The position numbers and the translations under genes are program-made. Below are positions 24,586 through 32,032 of a stretch of 35,354 nucleotides of DNA, piece after piece. Every line of letters starts with the position of its first letter. Positions within the stretch are counted from its first letter, which is position 1. The notes under the pieces were generated by a model. That model had not been told where the DNA came from and did no database searches. It saw nothing but the letters and a program-made list of their open reading frames with translations. The DNA comes from Pseudomonadota bacterium (lineage in GTDB: Bacteria > Pseudomonadota > Alphaproteobacteria > ATCC43930 > CGMCC-115725), in the NCBI GenBank assembly GCA_021812165.1, contig JAKAOO010000005.1, positions 1 to 35,354 of the forward strand. Reading direction: 5' to 3'.

Positions 24586-26034
24586 ATGCGCACCCATGTC
24601 ATTCATCTCGTAAATCCCAAAACCGATTCGCTGACGACCCGCCCGATCTATGCGAAGCGAGCGCTCTATTCGCCGCTCGCCGGTTTGCTTGCGGTGGCCG
24701 CGGCGATCCCACGAGACCGCTACGAGATCGTGCTGACGGACGAGAATATCGAGCCGATCGATTTCGATCTCGAGGCGGACCTCGTCGGGATCTCGGCGAT
24801 GACGAGTTACGTCAATCGCGGATACGCGATCGCCGATGCGTTCCGGGCCAAGGGTGTGCCTGTCGTCATGGGGGGCGTTCATCCGAGCTTTATGCCGGGG
24901 GAAGCCCTGCGGCATTGCGACGCCGTTGTGATCGGCGAGGTCGAGCTCGTGATCGACAAGTTACTCGATGATCTCGATCATGGCGTCATGCGCGGAGCCT
25001 ACAAGTCCGAGCTCCTGCATCCGATGGTCGGCCTGCCGATGCCGCGCTACGACCTGGTCAAGAAAAACCGCTATTTCAACAGCACCTTCGTCCAGACCTC
25101 GCGCGGCTGTCATCAAGGCTGCACCTTCTGCGCGGAACCGCTGATGAATGGCCTCAAATTCCGTTATCGGCCGGTAGGCGAAGTGGTCCGGGAGATCGAG
25201 AATTGCGGATCCCGCAACATTTCCATCAACGACGCCGATTTTTTCGGCACGCCCGAACGCCCGAAGGAAGTGATGCGCGCTCTGAAGCCGCTCAAGATCC
25301 ACTGGCAGGCCGGCGTCACCTCGAAGCTCGCGCAGGATGACCGGATGCTCGAACTCGCCGCCGAAAGCGGCTGCACCCTGCTGAGCATCGGCTTCGAATC
25401 GATCTCGCGCGCCACCCTCAAGAGCGTACATAAGCATGTCAATCGGCCGGAGCAGTTCGCGGCTCTCGTTCAGAAGGTGCACTCTTACGGGATCATGGTT
25501 TTCGGCCTTTTCATGTTCGGCTTCGACGGCGACGACGCCTCGGTTTTCGAGGAAACGGTCGATTTCAATATCGGCGCCGGATACGACGCCTGCGCCTATT
25601 CGACGCTGACGCCCTACCCCGGCACGCTCACCTGGTACGAGATGAAGCGAGCCGACCGGATCGTCTCCTTCGACTGGACGAGGTACGACCAGGGCCACGT
25701 CGTCTATCGACCGGCGCAAATGTCGGCGGATGAGCTGTGCCGCGGCGGCAATGATGCGTACCGGCGCTTCTATTCGTCCTCTTCGATCCTCGGTCGCTTC
25801 CCTCTGCGCGCTCGGCGGCACCGCGCTCAATGGCTGCTTTACAACCTTCTGATGCGAAAAGGCTCGCGGTTCGGGGACAACATTGTCGCCCCGCCGACGC
25901 CGGACCCCGAGATCGTGCCAATGCCGCCGATCTTGCCCGTGAAGGAAGAGTGGCGCGCCGCCGTGCTCGATGCGGCGCGAGAGGCAATCGATCAGGACCT
26001 GCGCTTGCGCCCTCGCCAACGCGTCCTCGGATGA
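24586..26034 (+). CDS. B12-binding-domain radical SAM protein (HpnP/DUF4070-like)
   Basis: This is a 482-residue radical SAM enzyme. The N-terminal third looks like a cobalamin-binding Rossmann domain (HVIHLVNPK, YSPLAGLLAVAAAIP, DLVGISAMTSYVNRGYAIADAFR, VVMGGVHPSFMPGEAL) but without a DxHxxG motif. The cluster-binding CX3CX2C is SRGCHQGCTFCAEP (about Cys175, Cys179, Cys182), followed by INDADFF and SIGFESISRATL. The C-terminal part, TPYPGTLTWYEMKRADRI with DQGHVVYRP, resembles DUF4070. Relatives include methylases such as hopanoid C-2 methylase, but the substrate here is unknown. The ATG 24586 has GGGAGG nine bases upstream; the track GTG at 24568 would include that site. It is convergent with the next gene and flanked upstream by an element-rich spacer. 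Confidence 0.82.
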   Translation: MRTHVIHLVNPKTDSLTTRPIYAKRALYSPLAGLLAVAAAIPRDRYEIVLTDENIEPIDFDLEADLVGISAMTSYVNRGYAIADAFRAKGVPVVMGGVHPSFMPGEALRHCDAVVIGEVELVIDKLLDDLDHGVMRGAYKSELLHPMVGLPMPRYDLVKKNRYFNSTFVQTSRGCHQGCTFCAEPLMNGLKFRYRPVGEVVREIENCGSRNISINDADFFGTPERPKEVMRALKPLKIHWQAGVTSKLAQDDRMLELAAESGCTLLSIGFESISRATLKSVHKHVNRPEQFAALVQKVHSYGIMVFGLFMFGFDGDDASVFEETVDFNIGAGYDACAYSTLTPYPGTLTWYEMKRADRIVSFDWTRYDQGHVVYRPAQMSADELCRGGNDAYRRFYSSSSILGRFPLRARRHRAQWLLYNLLMRKGSRFGDNIVAPPTPDPEIVPMPPILPVKEEWRAAVLDAAREAIDQDLRLRPRQRVLG

Positions 26035-26125
26035 AGGGCGCCGGGCGGCGTCGCCGGAGAAGCGCACGCGCAAGCTCCGCCGCCTGAGGCATCTTCCTGC
26101 GGCATTTCGCGGTCCGGCGGCCGGT

Positions 26126-26761
26126 TCAGCCGGCGCGGCGGTAGTTGCGGCAAAGAAGGCGCAGGCGATCCTTCATCTGCGGGCGAATCCTTTCGGGCGA
26201 AGGGGTGGCCGCGGCCGCGCGTTGCCAGGCGCCGCCGGTCACGACCTCGGGCGCTTCCAGATGGTAGAGGGCGAGGTAGGTGTGGCTGCTGTCGCCGGCG
26301 CGGAAACGGCGCGCCGAGAGCACCCCCGGCACGCGCGAAAGAGCGGGAATATGCGCCTTGTCGTACCAGTCGTTGAATTCGCTCAGGGCCTCCCGCCCGA
26401 CATTGAAGGCGACGAGGAGGAGCCCTCCCGCGTCTTGCGGCGCCCTCTCTTCCCCAGGCAGGATTTGTTCGCCCTCGAAGCGCAAAATGCGGGTCGAGCG
26501 CTGGGTCACCCGCTTCGACCACGGCGACAGGTTCTGGTAGGCGATTTTGAGATATTCCGGGCTCTTGAGCACCGCGAGGCTCGAGAGATCGTAAGTCGCG
26601 ACCGAAAGCCTCGGATTCTCCGCGCCGAGCCAGCGCTCGCAGGAGAGAAACCCGGACACCCGCCGCCGTTCGGGAATGTGCTCGGTGTCGTACCAATCGT
26701 TGAACTCGTCTTCGGCCACTCGGGAAAAATCGAACGCGGCGATCAACAACCCCTTTGCCAT
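26126..26761 (-). CDS. EthD-like protein with two ferredoxin-like domains
   Basis: This is a 211-residue protein built from two tandem dimeric alpha/beta-barrel-type repeats. Each begins with a strand and then the hallmark EFNDWYDTEHIPERRRVSGFL in the first half and EFNDWYDKAHIPALSRVPGVL in the second. Proteins with this W-Y-D-x-x-H-I-P element occur in catabolic clusters and are annotated as EthD-like or DUF4286-like; activity is usually unknown. The start at 26761 has GGAGGAGCGG directly upstream; the 310-residue track ORF is an extension through the dps remnant. It is the last gene of a minus-strand group with an aldo/keto reductase and a DapA-like lyase. Confidence 0.75.
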   Translation of the reverse strand: MAKGLLIAAFDFSRVAEDEFNDWYDTEHIPERRRVSGFLSCERWLGAENPRLSVATYDLSSLAVLKSPEYLKIAYQNLSPWSKRVTQRSTRILRFEGEQILPGEERAPQDAGGLLLVAFNVGREALSEFNDWYDKAHIPALSRVPGVLSARRFRAGDSSHTYLALYHLEAPEVVTGGAWQRAAAATPSPERIRPQMKDRLRLLCRNYRRAG

Positions 26762-26896
26762 TTTCCGCTCCTCCTCTCGACTCCATTTCTCGGCCCCGCA
26801 ATGCGATTGCCGCCTGCGATCCGCCCTCAAGGCGTGACGCCCTTTCCGGCGCGCTCTCGCCGCGCCTTTTCGGTTTTTTCGAGCTCGATCCCCATC

Positions 26897-27013
26897 GCCC
26901 ACTGGAACCTCCGCGGCCCAGCCTTCATCGCCATTCGCGAGCTCTTCGATACGATCGCGGGCGAGGCCGAAGACTATCGCGACACGTTCGCCGAACACGC
27001 GGCGCAGCTCGGC
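26897..27013 (+). pseudogene. Fragment of a Dps-like ferritin
   Basis: About 38 plus-strand codons read AHWNLRGPAFIAIRELFDTI and then AGEAEDYRDTFAEHAAQLGA. This matches the central ferroxidase helices of Dps (HWN.GP.F...HELFD...E...Y.D..AER...LG). The N-terminal helix and the C-terminal half are missing, and no usable start or binding site is present. It lies in the 305-bp gap between two minus-strand genes. No other homology was seen in that gap. It looks like the relic of a dps gene replaced by the surrounding catabolic genes. Confidence 0.68.
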
Positions 27014-27066
27014 GCCACCGATTACCGGCTTCGGCTCGTCGAGTCGCCCCTCGGCCACGGCTCACG

Positions 27067-28011
27067 TCAGAGCGCGCGGCGGTCGATCGCGGCGAGTTCC
27101 TCGGGCGATAAGTTCCAGCCGATCGCGCGGATATTCTCTTCGAGCTGCTGCGGCGTGCTGGCGCCCATGATGACGCTCGAGACGACCGGCTTCAATAGCA
27201 GCCAGTTGAGCGCCAGCTCGAGCAGCCTACGGCCGCGCTCCTCGCAAAAAGCGCTAAGTTCTTCCATCACCTGCCAGTTCCGCTCGCTGAGAAAGCGCTC
27301 GCTATGGTGGTAATGGGGGTTGAGCCGTGCCCCTTCGGGAGGCGGAGCCCCGCGTTTGTATTTGCCGGTGAGGAAGCCTGCTGCGAGCGGGAAGTAGGTC
27401 AGAAGTCCGAGGCCGTAAGCCTCGATCGCGGGGATGAGCTCGGGCTCGATGCGACGCACCAGGATGCTGTACTCCTCCTGGCAGGAGATGAAGGCGCTGA
27501 GGCGATCGCGGCGCGCCAACCATTGCGCTTCGACCACCTGCCAGGCCGGCAGGTTGGAAGAGCCGATGTAGCGGACCTTGCCTTGCCGGACGAGATCGTC
27601 GAGCGCGGAGAGCGTCTCGTCCATCGGCGTCAGCGGATCGACCTGGTGCAACTGGTAAAGGTCGATCCAATCCGTTTTCAGTCGTTTGAGGCTGCCCTCG
27701 ACCGCCGACAGGATGTGGCGGCGCGACGCCCCCTGCGATCGGCCCGAATCGTCGAGCGGGCTTCCGAACTTCGTTGCAAGCACGATGTCCTTGCGCCGAT
27801 CGCCGAGGATCGAGCCCAAATATTCTTCCGAGGCAAAATGCCTGCCGGACGGGTACCAATCGGCCGTGTCGAAAAAGATGATGCCGAGATCGAGCGCTTT
27901 ATGCACGACCCGGCGCGTCGCCGCGAAATCGAGACGAACGCCGAAATTGTTGCCGCCGAGCCCGACGGCGGAAACCCGCAGGCCTGACCGGCCTAGATTG
28001 CGCTCTTCCAT
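27067..28011 (-). CDS. Aldo/keto reductase
   Basis: This NADP(H)-dependent aldo/keto reductase of the YajO/Tas-like group has 314 aa. The catalytic tetrad is visible: Asp and Tyr in FFDTADWYPSG, Lys in VLATKFGSP and His in LYQLHQVD. The cofactor region includes RYIGSSNLPAWQV and, near the C-terminus, SVIMGASTPQQLEENI. The start at 28011 (MEERNLGRSGLRVSAVGLG) matches the usual N-terminus; the track ORF to 28212 extends into the neighbour. It lies 56 bases after the DapA-like gene on the same strand, so co-transcription is likely. Substrate is unknown. Confidence 0.9.
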   Translation of the reverse strand: MEERNLGRSGLRVSAVGLGGNNFGVRLDFAATRRVVHKALDLGIIFFDTADWYPSGRHFASEEYLGSILGDRRKDIVLATKFGSPLDDSGRSQGASRRHILSAVEGSLKRLKTDWIDLYQLHQVDPLTPMDETLSALDDLVRQGKVRYIGSSNLPAWQVVEAQWLARRDRLSAFISCQEEYSILVRRIEPELIPAIEAYGLGLLTYFPLAAGFLTGKYKRGAPPPEGARLNPHYHHSERFLSERNWQVMEELSAFCEERGRRLLELALNWLLLKPVVSSVIMGASTPQQLEENIRAIGWNLSPEELAAIDRRAL

Positions 28012-28067
28012 CGTTTCCTGCGCGAGGGGTCGAGAAGGCGATTGGGGGACTGCGGATGGATCGCTCG

Positions 28068-29060
28068 CTACTCCGCGGCCGCCGCGCGCGGCGCCGGCGT
28101 CAAAAGACCGACCCGCTCGAGATCGGTCCTGAGGTCGGCGCGTTCCGCCGCCGTCATCTGCAACAGCGGAGGGCGGACCGGACCGCCGGCCATCCCCAGC
28201 ATCTCGCACCATGCCTTGAGGTAAGCGATCGGCATGGTCTTCCTCTGCGTCCAGGGAGCGTTCATCCAGCGGTCGTAAACCGCGCGCAAAGGCGGCAACC
28301 GGTCCGAAATCGCCTGCGCCTCGGCAAAGCGTCCGGCAAGCCCGAGCTCGGTATATTCGCGCAGAGGCTGCGAGGAGGCCGTCTGGAACAGGTAAGGGCT
28401 CGGCGAGGACTGATGGACCTTCTGGCCATGATCCCGCATCAGCGTGAGCCAGTCGGGCTCGGAGGGATCGCTGACGACGATCGTGTCGCCGACGAGCTTC
28501 TTGACGGCGAGATAATGCTCCCGCGGCCGCGGCAGTTTGATCCCGCAGACGTTCTCGATGCCCGCGATGCGCGCCGTCAGCTCGGGCGAGAGGCCGTAGC
28601 CCGCAAAGGGCGGATCAAACATCCAGATGCCGATATCGACCCGGGAAGCCACGAATGAAAACCACTCATAGACCATCGCCTCGTTGGCCGGAGGGTAGTA
28701 GGGGTTCATGAGGATGATGAAATCGGCCCCAACCGCCTCAGCGTGATGGGAGAGATCGACGGTCTCATCGGCCGAATGATGACAGGTGTGGGCAATGACG
28801 AGGCACTTGCCCCTCGCCTCTTCGACGACGATCTCGACGCAGCGTTTGCGCTCCTCCTTGGTGAGCGACCAGAATTCTCCCATCACCCCGGTGCAAAACA
28901 CGCCCTCGATCGCAAGCTCGTCGGTGAGCCGTCGCATATTCCGCCGCAAGCCCGCCTCATCGACTTGGCCGCCTGCCGTGAAGGGCGTCGGTATCGCCGC
29001 CCACAATCCGCGGAACTGGGCGCGGGCGGCCTCCTTCGCTTCAGATTTCCGGTATCGCAT
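28068..29060 (-). CDS. Dihydrodipicolinate synthase/N-acetylneuraminate lyase family protein
   Basis: This is a TIM-barrel class I aldolase of 330 aa. The Schiff-base Lys is in CGIKLPRPREH, and the catalytic-site Tyr in IILMNPYYPPANE. The substrate-loop region reads EGVFCTGVMGEFWSLTKEER, where DapA has GTTGE; here the VMGE variant points away from true lysine biosynthesis and towards a catabolic lyase or dehydratase. The start at 29060 has AGGAGGAAG seven bases upstream; the 468-residue track ORF is a read-through from IS21 remnants. It heads a minus-strand group with the aldo/keto reductase and perhaps the EthD-like gene, plausibly a small sugar-acid or aromatic side-chain pathway (inference). 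Confidence 0.85.
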   Translation of the reverse strand: MRYRKSEAKEAARAQFRGLWAAIPTPFTAGGQVDEAGLRRNMRRLTDELAIEGVFCTGVMGEFWSLTKEERKRCVEIVVEEARGKCLVIAHTCHHSADETVDLSHHAEAVGADFIILMNPYYPPANEAMVYEWFSFVASRVDIGIWMFDPPFAGYGLSPELTARIAGIENVCGIKLPRPREHYLAVKKLVGDTIVVSDPSEPDWLTLMRDHGQKVHQSSPSPYLFQTASSQPLREYTELGLAGRFAEAQAISDRLPPLRAVYDRWMNAPWTQRKTMPIAYLKAWCEMLGMAGGPVRPPLLQMTAAERADLRTDLERVGLLTPAPRAAAAE

Positions 29061-29247
29061 GATCTTCCTCCTGAGCGTCGTTGCCCGATACCCGAGCCCG
29101 GCCGGCGGCTCATGCCGGCGGCCCCAACTCAAACCGGCGTCATTTGGCCCCTCCACAATGAGCAGCCTCGAACGCCGCCGCCAAGCCGGAAGCCACCGGT
29201 TGCCGCGCTCGATACGCTCATCCGTCGATCCGGCCGGCTTTGCCCAA

Positions 29248-29285
29248 GGCGCCAAAGCAACGGCTTGGCGCAGGCGCCTTTTTTT
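29248..29285 (+). terminator. GGCGCC stem with seven T's
   Basis: GGCGCC at 29248 can pair with GGCGCC at 29273, followed directly by seven T's. It looks like an intrinsic terminator for plus-strand transcription, but no plus-strand gene ends here. It may be an insertion-sequence end or a transcription block. It lies in the 303-bp gap upstream of the DapA-like gene. Confidence 0.35.
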
Positions 29286-29309
29286 CGGGGTCGCCCGCAC
29301 GTGGAAAAA

Positions 29310-29339
29310 ATTTGACCCCTGCCGCGCGTTGATTGTCAA
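29310..29339 (-). promoter_or_regulatory. Candidate promoter driving the DapA-like gene group
   Basis: On the minus strand a perfect TTGACA (29339-29334) is followed after 18 bases by TCAAAT, four of six matches to the -10. It is about 250 bases upstream of the lyase start and sits at the edge of IS21-derived sequence, so the promoter may have been brought by the element. The terminator-like hairpin between it and the gene complicates this. Confidence 0.35.
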
Positions 29340-29363
29340 GCAAAAGCGAAGGCGGCGGGGGGC

Positions 29364-29703
29364 AAGGATCAGCAGGTGGTACTTGTCGAGCTTGGCGATG
29401 GCGGCTTCGAGGGCGAGTTCGCGGCGCGCGATCTGCAACCGCTGGACGAGATCGGTCGTCCGAGTGAAGAGCACGCGCCAGCCGGCTTCGGCGAGATGGC
29501 GTTCGAGCCGGCGTCGGCTGCACTCGGCGATCTCGTGTTCGAGGAGGGCGGCGAGAAAGCGTGCCGCCGGCCAGCCCTCCTTGTCGGCCTGGGCGGCGAG
29601 AGGAGGCCAGACCTGTTTGACGGCAGGCGGGCGCAGCTCGGCGAGCAGCAGCGCTCTTCAGCAGCGGCACCACCTCGCTGTCCCAGACCGTCGCCAGCGG
29701 ATC
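29364..29703 (-). pseudogene. IS21-family remnant: istA fragment joined to internally deleted istB
   Basis: Minus-strand frames give DPLATVWDSEVVPLLKSA, typical of the region after the helix-turn-helix in the IstA transposase. A frame change then leads to IstB N-terminal sequence (PPAVKQVWPPLAAQADKEGW, AARFLAALLEHEIAE, RRLERHLAEA). This jumps directly to GWRVLFTRTTDLVQRLQIAR and LDKYHLLIL, which lies well downstream in IstB. The Walker A segment (normally GPPGGGKSH) is missing. Homology ends at LLIL, before the expected DDLAY. No active transposase or helper can be made. The family call is from recognised protein motifs. Confidence 0.8.
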
Positions 29704-29717
29704 TCGCCGGCGCCGGT

Positions 29718-30150
29718 TGAAGTGGACCCCGGTTTTGGGACCGGCAGCTTAATTGGAGCATAGGCCGTTCCATCATGCTGGACGGAGCGGATCATGACGC
29801 AGAGAGCAAGACGCAAATTGGACGCGCCGCTGAAGGCTGAGATCGCCTTGGAGGCGTTGCGGGAGCAGGCGACTGTGCTGGACCTTGCGCAGCGCTGCGA
29901 GCCCCGGATTTAATCCGGGGCAGATTTACGCGTGGAAGAAGCAGCTTCTGGAGCAGGCGGCACGTGCATTCGAGAGCGGCAATCGCGAGGCCGCGCCGGC
30001 GCACGAGCGTGAGATCGAGCGGCTGCGCGCGAAGATCGGCGAACTGATCGTGGAGCGGGATTTTTTAGCCAGGAGGTCCGGAAGATGAGCGCTCCGGACC
30101 GCCGTGCGCTCGTCGCTCGCGGGCGGTCGCGAGCAGATGCCCGTGCATCA
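29718..30150 (+). mobile_element. IS3-family insertion sequence remnant
   Basis: The left end, tgaagtggaccccggttttg at 29718, is followed by an orfA frame at 29794 and the first codons of orfB at 30085; the rest of orfB and the right end are missing. The right limit is approximate, since homology fades after MSAPDRRALVARG. It abuts the IS21 remnant on one side and a truncated aminotransferase gene on the other, so it was probably involved in the rearrangement that joined them. Confidence 0.7.
29794..30088 (+). pseudogene. IS3-family orfA, frameshifted
   Basis: The N-terminal helix-turn-helix part reads TQRARRKLDAPLKAEIALEA up to DLAQRCE, then PRI and a stop. The homology resumes one frame over as NPGQIYAWKKQLLEQAARAF and EREIERLRAKIGELIVERDF (leucine-zipper helix). 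The shift coincides with a palindrome, CCCCGGATT-t-AATCCGGGG at 29902-29920. At the 3' end a slippery T-TTT-TTA heptamer (30061-30067) and a perfect 8-bp inverted repeat (GGTCCGGA...TCCGGACC, 30075-30100) preserve the classic -1 frameshift signal for making OrfAB. The element is inactive, since orfB is gone. Confidence 0.78.
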
Positions 30151-30207
30151 GTCCTGCGGGCGTGGGCGGAGTTGACATGCGTTGGCGATCCGGGTCCCCT
30201 ATCGAGG

Positions 30208-30594
30208 ATGCAGACTGCCGCTCCCGCCCCGCGACGCAACCCCACCCCGCTGCCGGAGCCCGCCGCCGACGCGCTGATCGCGACCGAATTCGCGCATCTG
30301 CGCGGCCTCTATCTGGACGTGGCGGCGCGCCGCCCGCTGGCGGCCTCGGCGCTGCGCGCCGCCGAAGCGGTGCTGCGCGCCCAGGCGGAGCGCGCGGTCC
30401 CGAAGGCCGAATGGCTCGCCTTGGTCGAGACGGTGCGCGCACAGGCGGCGGCCCTGATCGGAGCGGCGCCGGAGGAGGTGGCGTTCACGAGGAACGTTTC
30501 CGACGGCCTCAACATCGTCGGCGCCGGGCTGCGGTTGGGCCGCGGCGAACGGATCGTGATCGCGCCGGCGGCGTCGTTTAGGGAGAACGGATGA
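30208..30594 (+). pseudogene. Class V aminotransferase (cysteine-desulfurase-like), 3'-truncated
   Basis: About 128 residues match the N-terminal part of class V aminotransferases: EFAHLRGLYLDVAARRPLAASALRA, then AAALIGAAPEEVAFTRNVSDGLNIVGAGL, the cofactor-phosphate region. The frame stops shortly after GERIVIAP, long before the PLP lysine, so no activity is possible. The end is abrupt (ASFRENG), suggesting an internal deletion that fused this fragment to the leader of the MmgE/PrpD gene. The ORF in the track begins further upstream in the IS3 orfB start; the ATG at 30208 is the likely original start. Confidence 0.75.
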
Positions 30595-31946
30595 TGTCCA
30601 CGGAAAGCAGCCGTCTGATCGCCGAATATGTCGCCGGCGCAAGCGCGCGGTCGTTCCCGCCCGAGGTGCTGGATGCGGCGCGGCTCTGCCTCGCCGACTG
30701 GCTCGGGGTTGCCATCGGCGCCGGCACCGAAGCGGCGGGGCGCATCCTGCGCCGCACGATCGCCCGCCACACCGACGGCGGCCCCGCCACGGTGCTGTTC
30801 GGCGGCACCGCCGACGCGGTATCGGCGGCGCTCGCGAACGGGACGCTCGCGCATTGTCTCGACTTCGACGACACCTACATCGAGGCGATCACGCACACGA
30901 GCGCGCCGGTCTGGGCGGCGACCCTCGCTCTTGGCGAGACGACCGGCGCCGACGAGACCCGCATGCTGGCGGCGTTCGTGACCGGATTCGAGGTCGCTGC
31001 CTGCCTCGGCCGCGGCCTCGGCCACGCGGTGACCGCGCGCGGATGGCACGGCACCGGCGTATTCGGCCGCCTCGCCGCCGCCGCCGCCAGCGCCGCGCTG
31101 CTCGGCCTTGACGCCGGCCAGGCGGCGCACGCGCTCGCCCTGGCGGCGACGCAGACGAGCGGCCTCACCGCTTCGTTCGGGACCATGGCGAAACCGTTCC
31201 ACGCCGGCAAGGCAGGCTCAGATGGCGTGCTGTCGGCGGAGCTTGCGAGGAACGGCATGATCGGCGCGCCCTCCCTGCTCGATCCCGGCGGCGGGCTCGA
31301 CAACGCGGTGGTGCAGGACCGCAGCCTAGAGATCGCCGCTCCCGACTTCTCGGTCTGGCGCATCCTCAACAACAGCTTCAAGCCCTACGCCGCCTGCCAT
31401 CTGACCCATCCCGCGATCGACGCCGCGAGGAAGGCGCGCGAGGCCGGGGTCGATCCGGCCTCGATCCGACATATCCGCGCCGACGTCGCCGCGCTCGCCG
31501 AGCAGGTCACCGGCCGCACCAACGCCCATCCCGACACTTCTCTGAAGGCGAAATTCGACTTGCGCTACTGCATCGCGCTCGCGCTCAGCGGTGCGGAGGC
31601 GAGCGCGGCCGACTTCCGCGAGCCCTGGGCGCGCGAGCCCGCCGTCACGGCGCTCGCCGAGAAAGTGACCGTCGCGGCCGATCCGGCCAAAGGCTACGCC
31701 TCCGCCGCGCTCGAAATCCGCACCGACGCCGCGACCCCGCTCACCGTCATGGTGCCGACCTCGAAGGGCCATCCGGGCAATCCGATGTCGTGGCCGGACA
31801 TGGAGCGCAAGTTCACCGCGCTGGTGACGCCCTGCCTCGGCTCGCAGGCGGCGGCGCTCTTCGAACTCGAGCGCGACTTCGGCCGCGGCGCCGGCGCGCT
31901 GGACGAGATCCGCGCCATCCTCTGGGAGTTACCGAAATGGACCTGA
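30591..31946 (+). CDS. MmgE/PrpD family protein
   Basis: This is a 451-residue member of the MmgE/PrpD family (2-methylcitrate dehydratase-like; also iminodisuccinate epimerase and cis-aconitate decarboxylase relatives). The family N-terminus is visible (LCLADWLGVAIGAGTE), as are NGTLAHCLDFDDTYIEAITHTSAPVWAA (conserved active-site His and Asp), GWHGTGVFGRLAAAAA, AGLTASFGTMAKPFHAG-like SGLTASFGTMAKPFHAGKAG, and FKPYAACHLTHPAIDA. The protein looks complete. The start is at 30591 (ATGATG) with GGGAGAACGG upstream. It overlaps the following SDR fragment. With no prpB/prpC nearby, methylcitrate-cycle function is unlikely; the substrate remains open. It is the only intact gene in the transposed segment. 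Confidence 0.88.
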   Translation: MMSTESSRLIAEYVAGASARSFPPEVLDAARLCLADWLGVAIGAGTEAAGRILRRTIARHTDGGPATVLFGGTADAVSAALANGTLAHCLDFDDTYIEAITHTSAPVWAATLALGETTGADETRMLAAFVTGFEVAACLGRGLGHAVTARGWHGTGVFGRLAAAAASAALLGLDAGQAAHALALAATQTSGLTASFGTMAKPFHAGKAGSDGVLSAELARNGMIGAPSLLDPGGGLDNAVVQDRSLEIAAPDFSVWRILNNSFKPYAACHLTHPAIDAARKAREAGVDPASIRHIRADVAALAEQVTGRTNAHPDTSLKAKFDLRYCIALALSGAEASAADFREPWAREPAVTALAEKVTVAADPAKGYASAALEIRTDAATPLTVMVPTSKGHPGNPMSWPDMERKFTALVTPCLGSQAAALFELERDFGRGAGALDEIRAILWELPKWT

Positions 31947-32032
31947 AGCCAAGAGGCCGGACCGCCCTCGTCACCGGCTCGGGCAGCGGGATCGGGCAGG
32001 CCATCGCCTGCGGCGTCGCCGCCGAGGGCGCG
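31937..32032 (+). pseudogene. Short-chain dehydrogenase/reductase, N-terminal stub
   Basis: About 32 codons read DLKPRGRTALVTGSGSGIGQ then AIACGVAAEGA, the NAD(P)-binding glycine motif and first helix of an SDR. Homology stops exactly where the minus-strand mobA gene ends. The ATG overlaps the end of the MmgE/PrpD gene, as in an operon. The remaining 200-plus residues are gone, so this marks the right breakpoint of the acquired segment. Confidence 0.8.

Noticed and set aside
28068-29474. Long form of the DapA-like protein starting in IS21 sequence
   Set aside because: The first 138 residues are IstB relic and spacer. A strong AGGAGG precedes the ATG at 29060.
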